Part shown: piece after piece, positions 23,801-33,785 of the stretch | How positions within the stretch are numbered: the stretch's first letter is position 1 | Layout of the letters: every line of letters starts with the position of its first letter | From: Steromphala cineraria | Taxonomy: Eukaryota > Mollusca > Gastropoda > Trochida > Trochidae | Reading direction: 5' to 3' | DNA: 64,000 bases | Assembly: GCA_916613615.1 (NCBI GenBank) | Contig: OU744732.1 | Span: 34,309,950 to 34,373,949 of the forward strand | Program-made: the position numbers and the translations under genes | Notes under the pieces: model-generated | Database searches by the model: none | What the model was told of the DNA's origin: nothing | What the model saw: the letters and a program-made list of their open reading frames with translations, nothing else

Positions 23801-26800
23801 ACGCCCATAAAACCTATTCTAATCTTCTCCTCGAGAGGCATAAGGCCTAGAAAGCTGAAGCCTTGTGTACAGACTTCTTGACTAGTGAGGAATATAATCT
23901 ATAGTGTACTCTGTGGCATCTAATAATCATCATGTTCTCCCACAGAAGAATAAGGACTGGCACGGTGTAATTCTATGTGGAACGTGATAAGGTAATTGGG
24001 ATACTAAAGTTTACATTTGGCACTTTCTATTGGGACACATTGGCTACATTCAAACAAAATTGAATGTAAAGCCTGATGAGCTACCAATCCTTTGACTCTT
24101 TTCTTATTATTTGTTATACTTAATGATACTTTTATAATACGAAAATCATGATATCCGGGTTTGTGTATGTATGTTTTGCTGCTGCGTATTAAGGTTTGTT
24201 CACTTGCCTGCATATATATCATAGTGAAAATGCCATTTATATAAAATGTCAAGCATAAAAAGTAACGCTAAACAAGGGTATACGCGCTACAAACCCTTTA
24301 AAAAGGATTTAGATACAAGCACTGGCAGCACTGGACATACAGAAATAATTGTGATTTTTTTTTCTAATTCAGAGAAATATTTTCAAAATTTGGCTACTGC
24401 CCCTTTAAGCACATCTTTTTTATCAACTTCAAATCCACACTTTTATCCCAAACATCTAATTAATTAGAACACCAGATTTTAGGTTTTTTTTGGGCTTTTC
24501 CTTATAAAGTATAAATACGTTTGAGGATATGACCCTTACAAGCAACAACAGGGTCATCGTTTTTTTATTTTACTTTCATATCATTCTTATATGATATTTT
24601 ATGAATAAGTTTAGGAAAATTGAAGAGTTTCACTATACTGTAAGCTCATCGAACATTTTAGACCTATTGAGCTAGACGTAACACATCAACCATTTCTCAA
24701 GTTACTCTGTAATAACTCAATTATTTCCTCAGGTTCGATAACGGTCACTAGCTCTTTAAAGGGGCAGTCGCACTTTTTAAAACAAACTTTATATTTTAAT
24801 TTTGACAAGGATAACTGTACGTTGATGCTTAATATAATATTATTTTTATAAGTGTCAAAAATCTCAATACCAATCATCCAAAGTGAGAGAACAAATTATT
24901 AAGATTCACATAAAGTCCATTGGCCGCCATTTTTGTGTGAACACCTTTAATTTATTTCGTGTAAGAAAAGGAATCGCATGGCTGAACTTTACATCAAACG
25001 TTGGATTTATTACATTGTCCTTCAATTTGAACCAATCTTATTAAAATATGATCCATCTGCTACACTACGCTACGCGTGTAGTGAAGAAGTTATGATATCA
25101 TTTTAATGAGATTGAATTTGAACCATTTTTATTCATTTTCCTGACATCACCTTATAGTACCGCCCCTTTAAGTCTTATGAATTTCGATTTCCAGATCCTC
25201 ACCTCAATTCCAGGTTTCTTGAGTATGTCAGGAGTGTAAGGAACAACGAACTGCTCTCCAAAACAGCACTGGAAGAAGGACCTTATTTCACACAGGAGCT
25301 CCAGGTTTTCTGCAATGGGAACACAACTTTATGTGAAGGATAAAACATGACTCCGAGCTGTTCAGTTTAATTAAAAAAATAGAGCCATTGGCTCTGTAGC
25401 TCATCAGGCTGTATATTTGTATATTGATTTTGCTTTAGGGTGTGGCCAATGTGTTTCCCTCCTTAGTAGGAGCTACAGGGTCACAAAATCTACAATTATT
25501 AATCTTCACTAGTCAAGGAGTCTGTACACTATGTTTAAGTTTTCTAGGCCGTATTATTCTGGAGAAAAAGATGAAAATAGGTTTTTAGGGTGTGGCCCCT
25601 GTGGCCCTTATAAGGGGTCACAGGGCCACCAAAGCTACAATTTATAATCCTCACTAGTCAATGAGTCTGTACACAAAGTTTCAGCTTTCTAGGCCTAATG
25701 CTTCTAGAGAAGAAGATGAAAATAGGTTTAAGGGCTTGGCCCCTGTGGCCCTTATTAGGGGTCACAGGGCCACCAAAGCTACAATTTCTAATCCTCACTA
25801 GTCAAGGAGTCTGTACACAAAGTTTCAGCTTTCTAGGCCTTATTGTTCTGGAGAAGAAGATGAAAATAGGTTTTTAGGGTGTGGCATCTGTGCCCCTTAT
25901 TAGGAGTCACAGGGCCACCAAAGCTACAATTTCTAATCCTCACTAGTCAAGGAGTCTGTACACTTAGTTTAAGGTTTCTAGGCCTAATGCTTCTAGAGAA
26001 GAAGATGAAAATAGGTTTTTAGGGCGTGGCCCCTGTGGCCCTTATTAGGGGTCACAGGGCGCCCAAAGCTACAATTTCTAATCCTCACTAGTCAAGGAGT
26101 CTGTACACAAAGTTTTAGCTTTCTAGGCCTTATGGTTCTGGAGAAGAAGATGAAAAGAGGTTTAAGGTATTGGCCCCTGTGGCCCTTATTAGGGGTCACA
26201 GGGCCACAAAAGCTACAATTTCTAATCCTCACTAGTCAAGGAGTCTGTACACAAAGTTTCAGCTTTCTAGGCCTTATTGTTCTGGAGAAGAAGATGAAAA
26301 TAGGTTTTTAGGGTGTGGCCCCTGTGGCCCTTATTAGGAGTCACAGGGCCACCAAAGCTACAATTTATAATCCTCACTAGTCAAGGAGTCTGTACACAAA
26401 GTTTCAGCTTTCTAGGCCTAATGCTTCTAGAGAAGAAGATGAAAATAGGTTTAAGGGCTTGGCCCCTGTGGCCCTTATTAGGGGTCACAGGGCCACCAAA
26501 GCTACAATTTCTAATCCTAAATAGTCAAGGAGTCTGTACACAAAGTTTCAGCTTTCTAGGCCTTATGGTTCTGGAGAAGAAGATCAAAAGAGGTTTAAGG
26601 TCTTGGCCCCTGTGGCCCTTATTAGGGGTCACAGGGCCACCAAAGCTACAATTTCTAATCCTCACTAGTCAAGGAGTCTGTACACAAAGTTTCAGCTTTC
26701 TAGGCCTTATTGTTCTGGAGAAGAAGATGAAAATAGGTTTTTAGGGTGTGGCATCTATGCCCCTTATTAGGAGTCACAGGGCCACCAAAGCTACAATTTC

Positions 26801-29800
26801 TAATCCTCACTAGTCAAGGAGTCTGTACACTTAGTTTAAGGTTTCTAGGCCTAATGCTTCTAGAGAAGAAGATGAAAATAGGTGTTTAGGGCGTGGCCCC
26901 TGTGGCCCTTATTAGGGGTCACAGGGCGCCCAAAGCTACAATTTCTAATCCTCACTAGTCAAGGAGTCTGTACACAAAGTTTCAGCTTTCTAGGCCTTAT
27001 GGTTCTGAAAAAGAAGAAGAAAAGAGGTTTAAGGGCTTGGCCCCTGTGGCCCTTATTAGGGGTCACAGGGCCACCAAAGCTACACTTTCTAATCCTAAAT
27101 AGTCAAGGAGTCTGTACACAAAGTTTCAGCTTTCTAGGCCTTATTGTTCTGGAGAAGAAGATGAAAATAGGTTGTAAGGGCTTGGCCCCTGTGGCCCTTA
27201 TTAGGGGCCACAGGGCCACCAAAGCTACAATTTTTAATCCTCACTAGTCAAGGAGTCTGTACACCAAGTTTAAGTTTTCTAGGCCTTATGGTTCTGGAGA
27301 AAAAGTCAAAATTCCACAGGCCAGATGAGCTAAAAATCGACATGGGCGTTTTCCAAATTTGACAACTGCAAATTCCCATGTTACTTGTTTGTTTTCAGTT
27401 CTAAATTTTGCTTTCACCAAAACTGAAAGTTTATTGCAATGTAAAAAAATGTTTTGACGTTACAAATAATGTTAAGAACATAACATCGTGACTATTTTTT
27501 TTGTCGGTTTTCCGATTAAAATTTGTGTGCATGTAAGTGATCAATAAGGTATAAGTATATAAAGAAATATATTTCATAATATGTTTTCTATGGCCTTTAC
27601 ACGGTATTAAATATGCAATTCAACTGGTATACATGCTAGATCTTCTCTAATCATTTAGGCAATTTTAGAAATTGATTTTTCAAACTTTTCCTTAGCAAAT
27701 ATACATCCAGTCTTTCTAAAGGATTGTTTCGATTGTTGAGAAATTTTCTACCTACTTTATTTCATTTCAATAAAGTACAAATATATTTTAAAACAACTAC
27801 TATAAAAAAGATTGAAACAGCCGTTTTCAGCAACATGCCCCCAGTGATCACGCCCAGAGAGTGACATCACTGAAGTGACATCGCAAAAACAGATGACATA
27901 TAAGTACTTTATCTGATGTCACAATGAACTGTGACATAAGTACTTTATCTGATGTCACAATGAACTGTGACATAAGGACTTCATCTGATGTCACAATGAA
28001 CTGTGACATAAGTACTTTATCTGATGTCACAATGAACTGTGACATAAGTACTTCGTCTGATGTCACAATGAACTGTGACATAAGTACTTCATCTGATGTC
28101 ACAATGAACTGTGAAATAAGAACTTCGTCTGATGTCACAATGAACTGTGACATAAGAACTTCGTCTGATGTCACAATGAACTGTGACATAAGAACTTCGT
28201 CTGATGTCACAATGATCTGTGACATAAGTACTTCGTCTGATGTCACAATGAACTGTGACATAAGAACTTCGTTTGATGTCACAATGAACTGTGACATAAG
28301 TACTTCGTCTGATGTCACAATGAACTGTGACATAAGTACTTCATCTGATGTCACAATGAACTGTGACATAAGGACTTCATCTGATGTCACAATGATCTGT
28401 GACATAAGTACTTCGTCTGATGTCACAATGAACTGTGACATAAGAACTTCGTCTGATGTCACAATGAACTGTGACATAAGTACTTCGTCTGATGTCACAA
28501 TGAACTGTGACATAAGTACTTCATCTGATGTCACAATGAACTGTGACATAAGGACTTCATCTGATGTCACAATGAACTGTGACATAAGTACTTCATCTGA
28601 TGTCACAATGAACTGTGACATAAGTCCTTCATCTGATGTCACAATGAACTGTGACATAAATACTTCATCTGATGTCACAATGAACTGTTCTTAACAGGCA
28701 TAATGTGTATGCCTTTTTGCACTTTGTGATCAATGTCTATATACCCTTAAACCTGCATATATGAATATGTATAGGTTATACTTCGTAAACTCCAGTTTGA
28801 TATTGGTGACCTTTGGCTCTCCTATCAAAGGAGAGCATATCGATTTGAATTCACTTTTTATGTACATGTACTTACCATATCTTGGCTGGATACTCATCTG
28901 GTTTTTATCAGCATTACATATCTGTAAATGATCTGTGTGAATAAGAGAAGAAAACGATAGTCGATGAATTTTGGAAGTTCTAATAAATTGAAATTATATT
29001 TGAATAAGTGAGGGATGCATGCATATGTCATGTAAATACATAAATACCAATTATTCCCCAAGGTTTACAACTCGCAATGTTTGCGCGCGTGGTGGCGCGT
29101 GGTCCTGTGCAATGCTCAGTCGACCGCTATCAGTATAGTTAAGCAACAACGGGCGCGGCTCGCTGTAAGAGTGGGTTACTCGCTCACTGCTGAATATTCT
29201 GAGAGTTTGAAGGGTTGATTCCCTGCCCCACACTGAGACACATGTTGAGAGAATTGTGGTGTCACCCTGGGAAAGTGACTTTATTCAAAATGTGCCTCTG
29301 TTCACCCAGCGGGAAATGGGTTCCTGGTAAAGAGTTGTGTTGGTGGTGACCTTCTAGCGACATATATGTCAGCTTGGGTTAGACCAGGGTAATGGAGCAT
29401 GGAGCGCTCTGAGTCTGCATTGCGGAGATTTAGCGCTATATAAAAGCTATCCATTATTATTATTATTATTATTATTCATATGAAAACATTCCCTTATTAA
29501 AATTTATATCTGCTGTTTTTGTAACTTTTGAAAGAGAAGTCACCGGTTGGTGACACCTTACATGTCTAGCTTTCGAACATAAACCATGACTATATTCAGT
29601 TTATTGTCACTTCACTGCAAAGAAAGCTAAGGCCAGGGAATGGTAATTTCAGAACAAACAAGTACTTCTAAACAACACTTATAAAGTTTGAATAGAATAT
29701 TTAACTCAGGTTCACTTAAACACAAAACTGTAGTGGAGTGGAGTAGTTGTTGCGAACAACTTGGTAAGGCACTTCATTCAAACTGCATTCAGTGAACCAA

Positions 29801-31153
29801 GCTGTTAAAATGGGTACCGGAAACCATTAGTAACCATTTACATGTTTATGAGCTTATTTGTCTTGTTGTTTGTGGTTGTATGTGCTTTATTATATGACTT
29901 GTTCAACCGTGTAAAACAAATTTCCCTCGGGATAATAAAGCTTCATCTTATCTTATCTTATCTTAAACAGGATGTACAGACCTATATGGTCGCGATAAGC
30001 GCTAGATAGCTGTTATAAAAGTAGAATTCCTTTAGATAACAATTTTGAGTAGCGGCATGAGAACGCTTTTGAATGGAAAGTGTTTGATATACATGTAGAT
30101 ACCCACATTACTATTATAATCATTAGTAATTATCATAGCCTTACCCTCTGCTGCTACTGCCTCTAGGAACCTGCCCCACCAGTCTGCCCCGGGGGTGGCG
30201 TCTATGTAGGTCAAGGAGCGGAGGGTGTCGGGAACTTCACACTCTCTCACCATCACCGGTACTATCAACATCCGGGCCTCCTCGATACTGGCGTGTAGCC
30301 CCTGCTTCATCTCATACTGGCACCAGGAGCTCTCCAGGAAGTCAGGGGAGAGCACCAGGACCGTCTTCACTGACCACTGGATGTGTTCCATGATGTTCTC
30401 GATGACTCTCTTCCCGCCGTGGAAGTCTCTCTCATGGAAGCTGCATCTGTAGCCAAGTTCTGACTCCATCTTGTCTGCTACAGAATGTACCCAGTCTCGG
30501 TCTTCCATGTCGTAGGAGAAGAAGACGTGGTATTTCTTTCCATTAGGCAATGGATGAATAGGATCTGAGCCTTCACTTTCAGATGCTCCTCTCCAAAACG
30601 AAGAGCTTGTTCCAAGGCTTTCATCATTCAGAGACAATACTGGCTGTATGTCCTGTGTTTCATTGTGAGAGGACTGTTGTTCAGTGCAATCATCGTACTG
30701 GAGAGCAGGTGGAACCACGCAAAGCGCTTCCGCTTGTGAAACCCGACAACTGTCAATGACACCAACCCTGCTATCTTGTTGTCTCATTTTAGCGGTCTGC
30801 ATGTAAAGAGGAAACTTCCGGCCTGTTTCATCCAGATCTCTCTCACTAGAAGCTCGGTCATCTCCATTAGTAGAATCGAGCTGTGCATTGGCCTCCTCTC
30901 TGTCACCGCCTCTTATCTCTGCTCCATCACTCCTCTCCTCAAATCTTTCCAAGTCCCCTCTCACACCCACGTCATGATTTTCTTCTTTCATGAAATCCAG
31001 CTGTACGTTCACATCCTCCTCCATGCTGTTCCTCATCTGTATCCCCTCATGCTCCTCCCCAAAACTCTCCAAGTCCTCCCTGACTCTTACCCCCAAACTG
31101 CCGGGGAGGGAGGGGCCTCGTAGTGGCAGCGGCTTATCGTCTGAATTTTCCAT
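17867..31153 (-). CDS. TIR-domain multi-pass membrane protein, 8 exons
   Basis: Exons in order: 30145-31153, 28876-28932, 25203-25309, 23448-23756, about 23181/23193-23252, 19951-19986, 18666-18716, 17867-18079. Junctions are phase 1, 1, then 0, all in frame, giving about 613 residues. Residues 1-200 are acidic and disordered and contain two imperfect ~38-residue repeats (21-62 and 63-99, each GVR..DLE.F...NVQLD-like). A TIR domain spans about 204-336: box 1 KYHVFFSYD, box 2 HERDFHGGKRVIENI, and SSWCQYE with W277 and E281. That Glu is catalytic in NAD-cleaving TIRs, but S.WC..E also occurs in signalling Toll receptors. Exon 4 is hydrophobic (YIPTFCVFTTLCCLFLIAC onward, then IMIITPLMGLVVYIVSF), two or three membrane passes. 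The tail is charged and helical, ending KLAPEEIV. TIR at the N-terminus before membrane passes is the reverse of Toll receptors. The donor of exon 5 is uncertain (three phase-0 options). No known family was recognised outside the TIR. Confidence 0.75.
19138..19935. repeat. ~39-bp tandem array in a TIR-gene intron
   Basis: About 13 imperfect copies of a unit reading ATTTATCAGTGTAATTTAAT then AACCGCTTTTACCAATCT run from about 19138 to 19625. One isolated copy sits at about 19900-19935, next to exon 6 (19951-19986), which suggests the array once extended that far. Confidence 0.85.
20384..20439. repeat. 56-bp dispersed repeat, copy 1
   Basis: TCTGTAAAACTTCTCTCAGC through CACATCGCCCTATCTCGC is nearly identical to 21919-21974. 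It may be the recognisable end of a longer degraded element. Confidence 0.7.
21919..21974. repeat. 56-bp dispersed repeat, copy 2
   Basis: Direct copy of 20384-20439 with about one mismatch. It continues into CGCATGCGCAGTAAAGG, which is not shared. Confidence 0.7.
21975..22784. other. intronic sequence, nothing recognised
   Basis: AT-rich intron sequence of the TIR gene. No supported feature is seen. Confidence 0.4.
22785..23100. repeat. dispersed repeat copy (family also at 14.7, 44.0 and 52.2 kb)
   Basis: CTGAATCATGGCAAAAGTAA, CCATACGAGAAATG, ATTCGAATGGATCATGGT and AACAGAGG align with 44060-44200 and, reversed, with 52250-52400. The right part (22920-23040) aligns, reversed, with 14727-14850. 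It is non-coding. Confidence 0.65.
24760..25167 (+). mobile_element. TTAA MITE copy with internal insertion
   Basis: Flanked by TTAA (24756-24759, 25168-25171), with ends AGGGGCAGTCGCACTTTT and GTACCGCCCCT. At about 25045-25110 it carries ~70 bp absent from other copies, including the inverted repeat CTACACTACGC / GCGTGTAGTG. It lies 35 bases beyond exon 3 of the TIR gene. A lone GCTACTGCCCCT followed by TTAA at 24392-24407 may be another eroded end. Confidence 0.8.
25399..27340. repeat. 144-bp tandem array (about 13 units) in a TIR-gene intron
   Basis: Units run GGCCCCTGTGGCCCTTATTA, GGGGTCACAGGGCCACCAAA, GCTACAATTTCTAATCCTCA, CTAGTCAAGGAGTCTGTACA, CAAAGTTTCAGCTTTCTAGG, CCTTATTGTTCTGGAGAAGA, AGATGAAAATAGGTTT. 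Each unit can form a TGGCCCT/AGGGCCA stem. The array is bordered by inverted words, TAGCTCATCAGGC on the left (25398) and GCCAGATGAGCTA on the right (27321). This suggests the array grew inside a defined element. Because 144 is divisible by three, long plus-strand frames (26313-26744, 26882-27247) stay open with a 48-residue period. They start and stop inside the array and are not called as genes. Confidence 0.9.
27905..28690. repeat. 36-bp tandem array (about 22 units) in a TIR-gene intron
   Basis: Unit: GATGTCACAATGAACTGTGA then CATAAGTACTTCGTCT. It contains the inverted pair TGTCACA/TGTGACA around GAAC-type spacers, so single strands can form serial hairpins. The period is a multiple of three, which keeps frames open on both strands at once (27924-28694 plus with MNCDISTSSDVT, 27848-28678 minus with VTSDEVLMSQFI). 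This is a repeat effect, not good evidence for a gene. Confidence 0.92.
29150..29476 (+). mobile_element. SINE-like element with (ATT)n tail
   Basis: GGGTTGATTCCCTGCCCC resembles a degenerate RNA polymerase III B box. It is followed by a body with CACCCAGCGGGAAATGGGTT and GGAGCGCTCTGAGTCTGC. The 3' end TTAGCGCTATATAAAAGCTA runs into (ATT)n, a tail typical of molluscan tRNA-derived SINEs. The A box is not clear. Confidence 0.6.
29840..29960 (+). mobile_element. LINE 3'-end remnant with (ATCTT)n tail
   Basis: TTTCCCTCGGGATAATAAAG followed by TTCATCTTATCTTATCTTAT has the form of a non-LTR element 3' UTR and tail (..CCTCGGGATAAATAAAGT..(ATCTT)n). No coding part was recognised. Confidence 0.55.
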
Positions 31154-31269
31154 TTTGTATCAAATATCGACCTCCTGGTAGGTATAATACACTGTGGTGT
31201 AAGAAAACTCTCAATGTTTATCTCAACTTGTATGTAGGGAATTCAATGGATGCCCGTGTATACTATAGT
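31154..31269 (-). promoter_or_regulatory. immediate upstream region of the TIR gene
   Basis: TATACCTACCAG on the minus strand about 25 bases before the start codon could be a 3' splice site, implying an upstream 5' UTR exon. No promoter element can be assigned. Confidence 0.25.
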
Positions 31270-31446
31270 CTGTCCAACAGCCCCTGAAAGAAAATATCTT
31301 TAAAGAACCACACAAGTCTATATTATTATAGCAAGTCTAGCTCACTGCAGTTTCTGAAAATGAACAGCTTCAGTGGGCTCCTTTCAATTTTAATAGGAGA
31401 AAACTGCATTTTATATGTATTTTCTTTCAGAGACTGAACTTTAGTC
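31270..31446 (-). repeat. dispersed repeat, inverted copy of 10370-10580
   Basis: GTCCAACAGCCCCTGAAAG, ACTGCAGTTTCTGAAAATGA, ACAGCTTCAGTGGGCTCCTT and GACTGAACTTTAGTC are the reverse complement of the 10.4-10.6 kb repeat with small changes. Confidence 0.7.
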
Positions 31447-32144
31447 TATGTATACTAGTGTGAATCACTGTCTATTTGCTTTACATAATGTCAATAAAGA
31501 TATACTTGTATGCGCCTCTCGCTATGGGTGATCATTCAAACGCCGATATATTGTAATACTGTTTGCCGTTTAAACACAAGACTAGATGATTTTCAACTAA
31601 AATGGGAGAACATCCGCTTTGGACTATTCATCAAACGCCAGCTGACGTATAATATCAAGTCCTCCTTTCATTATTAACAATACGGTTTTCTAATTTTGCT
31701 AAATTTATTTACTTACATATGTCGACTCATTTAGCTTATGGCGAGATTGTTCCTCCTGTACTCCTTCTTCTAGACGCAAATCCTTTCATTAGTTTTCAGA
31801 AAACCCTTTAGCAGAGATCTTATAGTCTCCAAAACGCTTCTGTTTTCCTCAAATATCTCAAACACAAAATCCAAAATGCCTCCTTCGAACAAGGCGGATT
31901 CTCCCAAGCTCTAAAAATAGAATACGTATTTCCCGTGATGCGGCAGTTGGAATAATCGCAATGGTTTGGTCTGGGAAGTTGAAGTCGTGCATAACCGTTA
32001 TATGTATTTCCAAAATGCTTAAAGAGCGTCTTCAAGATTATTTGTAAAAACATATGCATACTAAAATCGACTATATAAATACGTATATGTACAGAAAATG
32101 ACGTGTCGTGCCACAGCACAAGGGAGAGAACTCCTTATAGTAAC
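31447..32144. other. intergenic, nothing recognised
   Basis: No supported feature. It separates the TIR gene from the LINE. Confidence 0.45.
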
Positions 32145-32522
32145 CTAGATCATCGTTTGCTCTCAGTCACTGTGCTAAATATTATCTGTATCTGCTTTAC
32201 TTCGATTTGGTATTGCAAATACTCTTATCAACTTTGGTTGATTATCACTCTTACAACAACTTTGTTGTATTTACATTTCTTGCATTATTTGTTTTACGAT
32301 AAAATAAATAATGTAAATTTCTGTATTTGGGTGTGTGTGTACTTGACCTAATTAGCACGCAGGCTAAGTGCGCTTGGGTCAGCTTGGGTCCTTGATTGAG
32401 GGCCTGAGTGGTCATTGTTCTGTTGCCTAATATCTGCTTCGCGGATAGCTCTCTTGATTGCTGTTACGCAAACACTGCTTCGCGGAGACGTTACGTCATC
32501 ATAGCCAAGTAGCATTCGTAGT

Positions 32523-33785
32523 ATGCATTCTGATACTGACGAAGATAGGGACTGGGGTGGGTCTCAGCATGAAGTCGTTGAATACTCAACAGAAGCTGAA
32601 TATGAAACGAATTTCAAAACAATGCTTTCGAAAAGGCAAAAACGAAAGTTAGATGATGACAATAATTCTGATATTTCAGAACCAGAAACGAAATTCATTG
32701 CCATACTCTCATCTGTCGATCCACGTTCGAATCTCAAGTCTATTTCTGCCATAGCTCTCGCTAAAGAAATTCAGAAAAATGTTGGTGACATAGAAAGTTT
32801 AAAGAAACTGGAAAGGGGGGACATTGTACTTCGGTGCAAATCTAGAGCACAGTTGCAGAGAGCACTGGGGTTAACACGTTTGTGTGGCAAGCACATCAAG
32901 ACGCATATACCAAAAAGCCTTAGAGAAAGCAGAGGGGTTATTTACAACGTTGACAAAGAGCTCACTGAGAAAGACATTGTTTCAGAACTTAAGACATTCA
33001 AGGTAACTGCAGCCAAACGACTCCTTAGGGGTAAAGATAAGGAGGTGACCACTTCCGTTTTGCTAACATTCTCCTCTCAAGCTCTCCCTGAGAGAGTTGC
33101 AATGTTCTACGAATCCTTTAAAGTAAGACTGTATGTACCCCCAGCCCTAAGGTGCTATAAATGCCAACGATTTGGTCATACCGCAACAAACTGCAATAGC
33201 TCGTCACAAATTTGCCCCCGTTGTAGTGGTAGTCACACGTACCAGGAATGTCCTTCAAAGGACAATCTTAAGTGCTCCAACTGTGGAGGTAACCATAGTG
33301 CTGCTTATAAGGGTTGTCCAAAGTACAAGCAGGCTGTAGAAGTTCAACGTGTACGCGTTGAAAATAAGATTTCCTACAAAGAAGCAGTGCATATTGTTAA
33401 GGAAAATGCCCCATCATATGCAAGTGTAGTGGAGAATAGTTCTCAATCTTCAGTCAGCAACACCCAAATCATACAAACACCACAGAACAATGAGATTCCC
33501 CCATCTGGTAGAACATCATGCAATTGTAAATGCGCTAAACATGGTTCAGAACACCAAAACCAAAACGGTAAGGCACCATCTCACTCCTCTCTGGCAACTT
33601 CATCCAACAATTCAGGAATCAGCTCAGAGAAACTGGTCACTTTTCTATTGGAAGTGCTAACTGTATGTTTCAACTCCCCAAATAGAGATAACCAGATAAG
33701 CAAAATAATGGAAGCTGCTAAATGTCATTTAAAGCTTGATGTACATGAAGACACCTTTAAGTCATTCTCCACTCACAAATCATGA
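32523..33785 (+). CDS. LINE ORF1, Gag-like RNA-binding protein with zinc knuckles
   Basis: A 420-residue protein expected to coat the element's RNA. The first ~50 residues are acidic, followed by a basic KRQKRK patch. The middle (about 60-200) has alpha/beta RNA-recognition-like patterns and no named domain I can fix. Three Cys/His knuckles follow: CYKCQRFGHTATNC (about 211-224), CPRCSGSHTYQEC (about 231-243) and CSNCGGNHSAAYKGC (about 251-265). The C-terminal third is Ser/Asn-rich. The last bases ATGA overlap the ORF2 start, so ORF2 may be made by termination-reinitiation. The first ATG after the 5' UTR is used here. Confidence 0.88.
   Translation: MHSDTDEDRDWGGSQHEVVEYSTEAEYETNFKTMLSKRQKRKLDDDNNSDISEPETKFIAILSSVDPRSNLKSISAIALAKEIQKNVGDIESLKKLERGDIVLRCKSRAQLQRALGLTRLCGKHIKTHIPKSLRESRGVIYNVDKELTEKDIVSELKTFKVTAAKRLLRGKDKEVTTSVLLTFSSQALPERVAMFYESFKVRLYVPPALRCYKCQRFGHTATNCNSSSQICPRCSGSHTYQECPSKDNLKCSNCGGNHSAAYKGCPKYKQAVEVQRVRVENKISYKEAVHIVKENAPSYASVVENSSQSSVSNTQIIQTPQNNEIPPSGRTSCNCKCAKHGSEHQNQNGKAPSHSSLATSSNNSGISSEKLVTFLLEVLTVCFNSPNRDNQISKIMEAAKCHLKLDVHEDTFKSFSTHKS

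Noticed and set aside
26313..27247. Long plus-strand frames reading WPLWPLLGVTG repeats
   Set aside because: They follow the 144-bp tandem repeat exactly, begin and end within it, and exist only because the period is a multiple of three.
27848..28694. 276- and 256-codon frames on opposite strands
   Set aside because: Both come from the 36-bp array; simultaneous openness on both strands is expected from the repeat.
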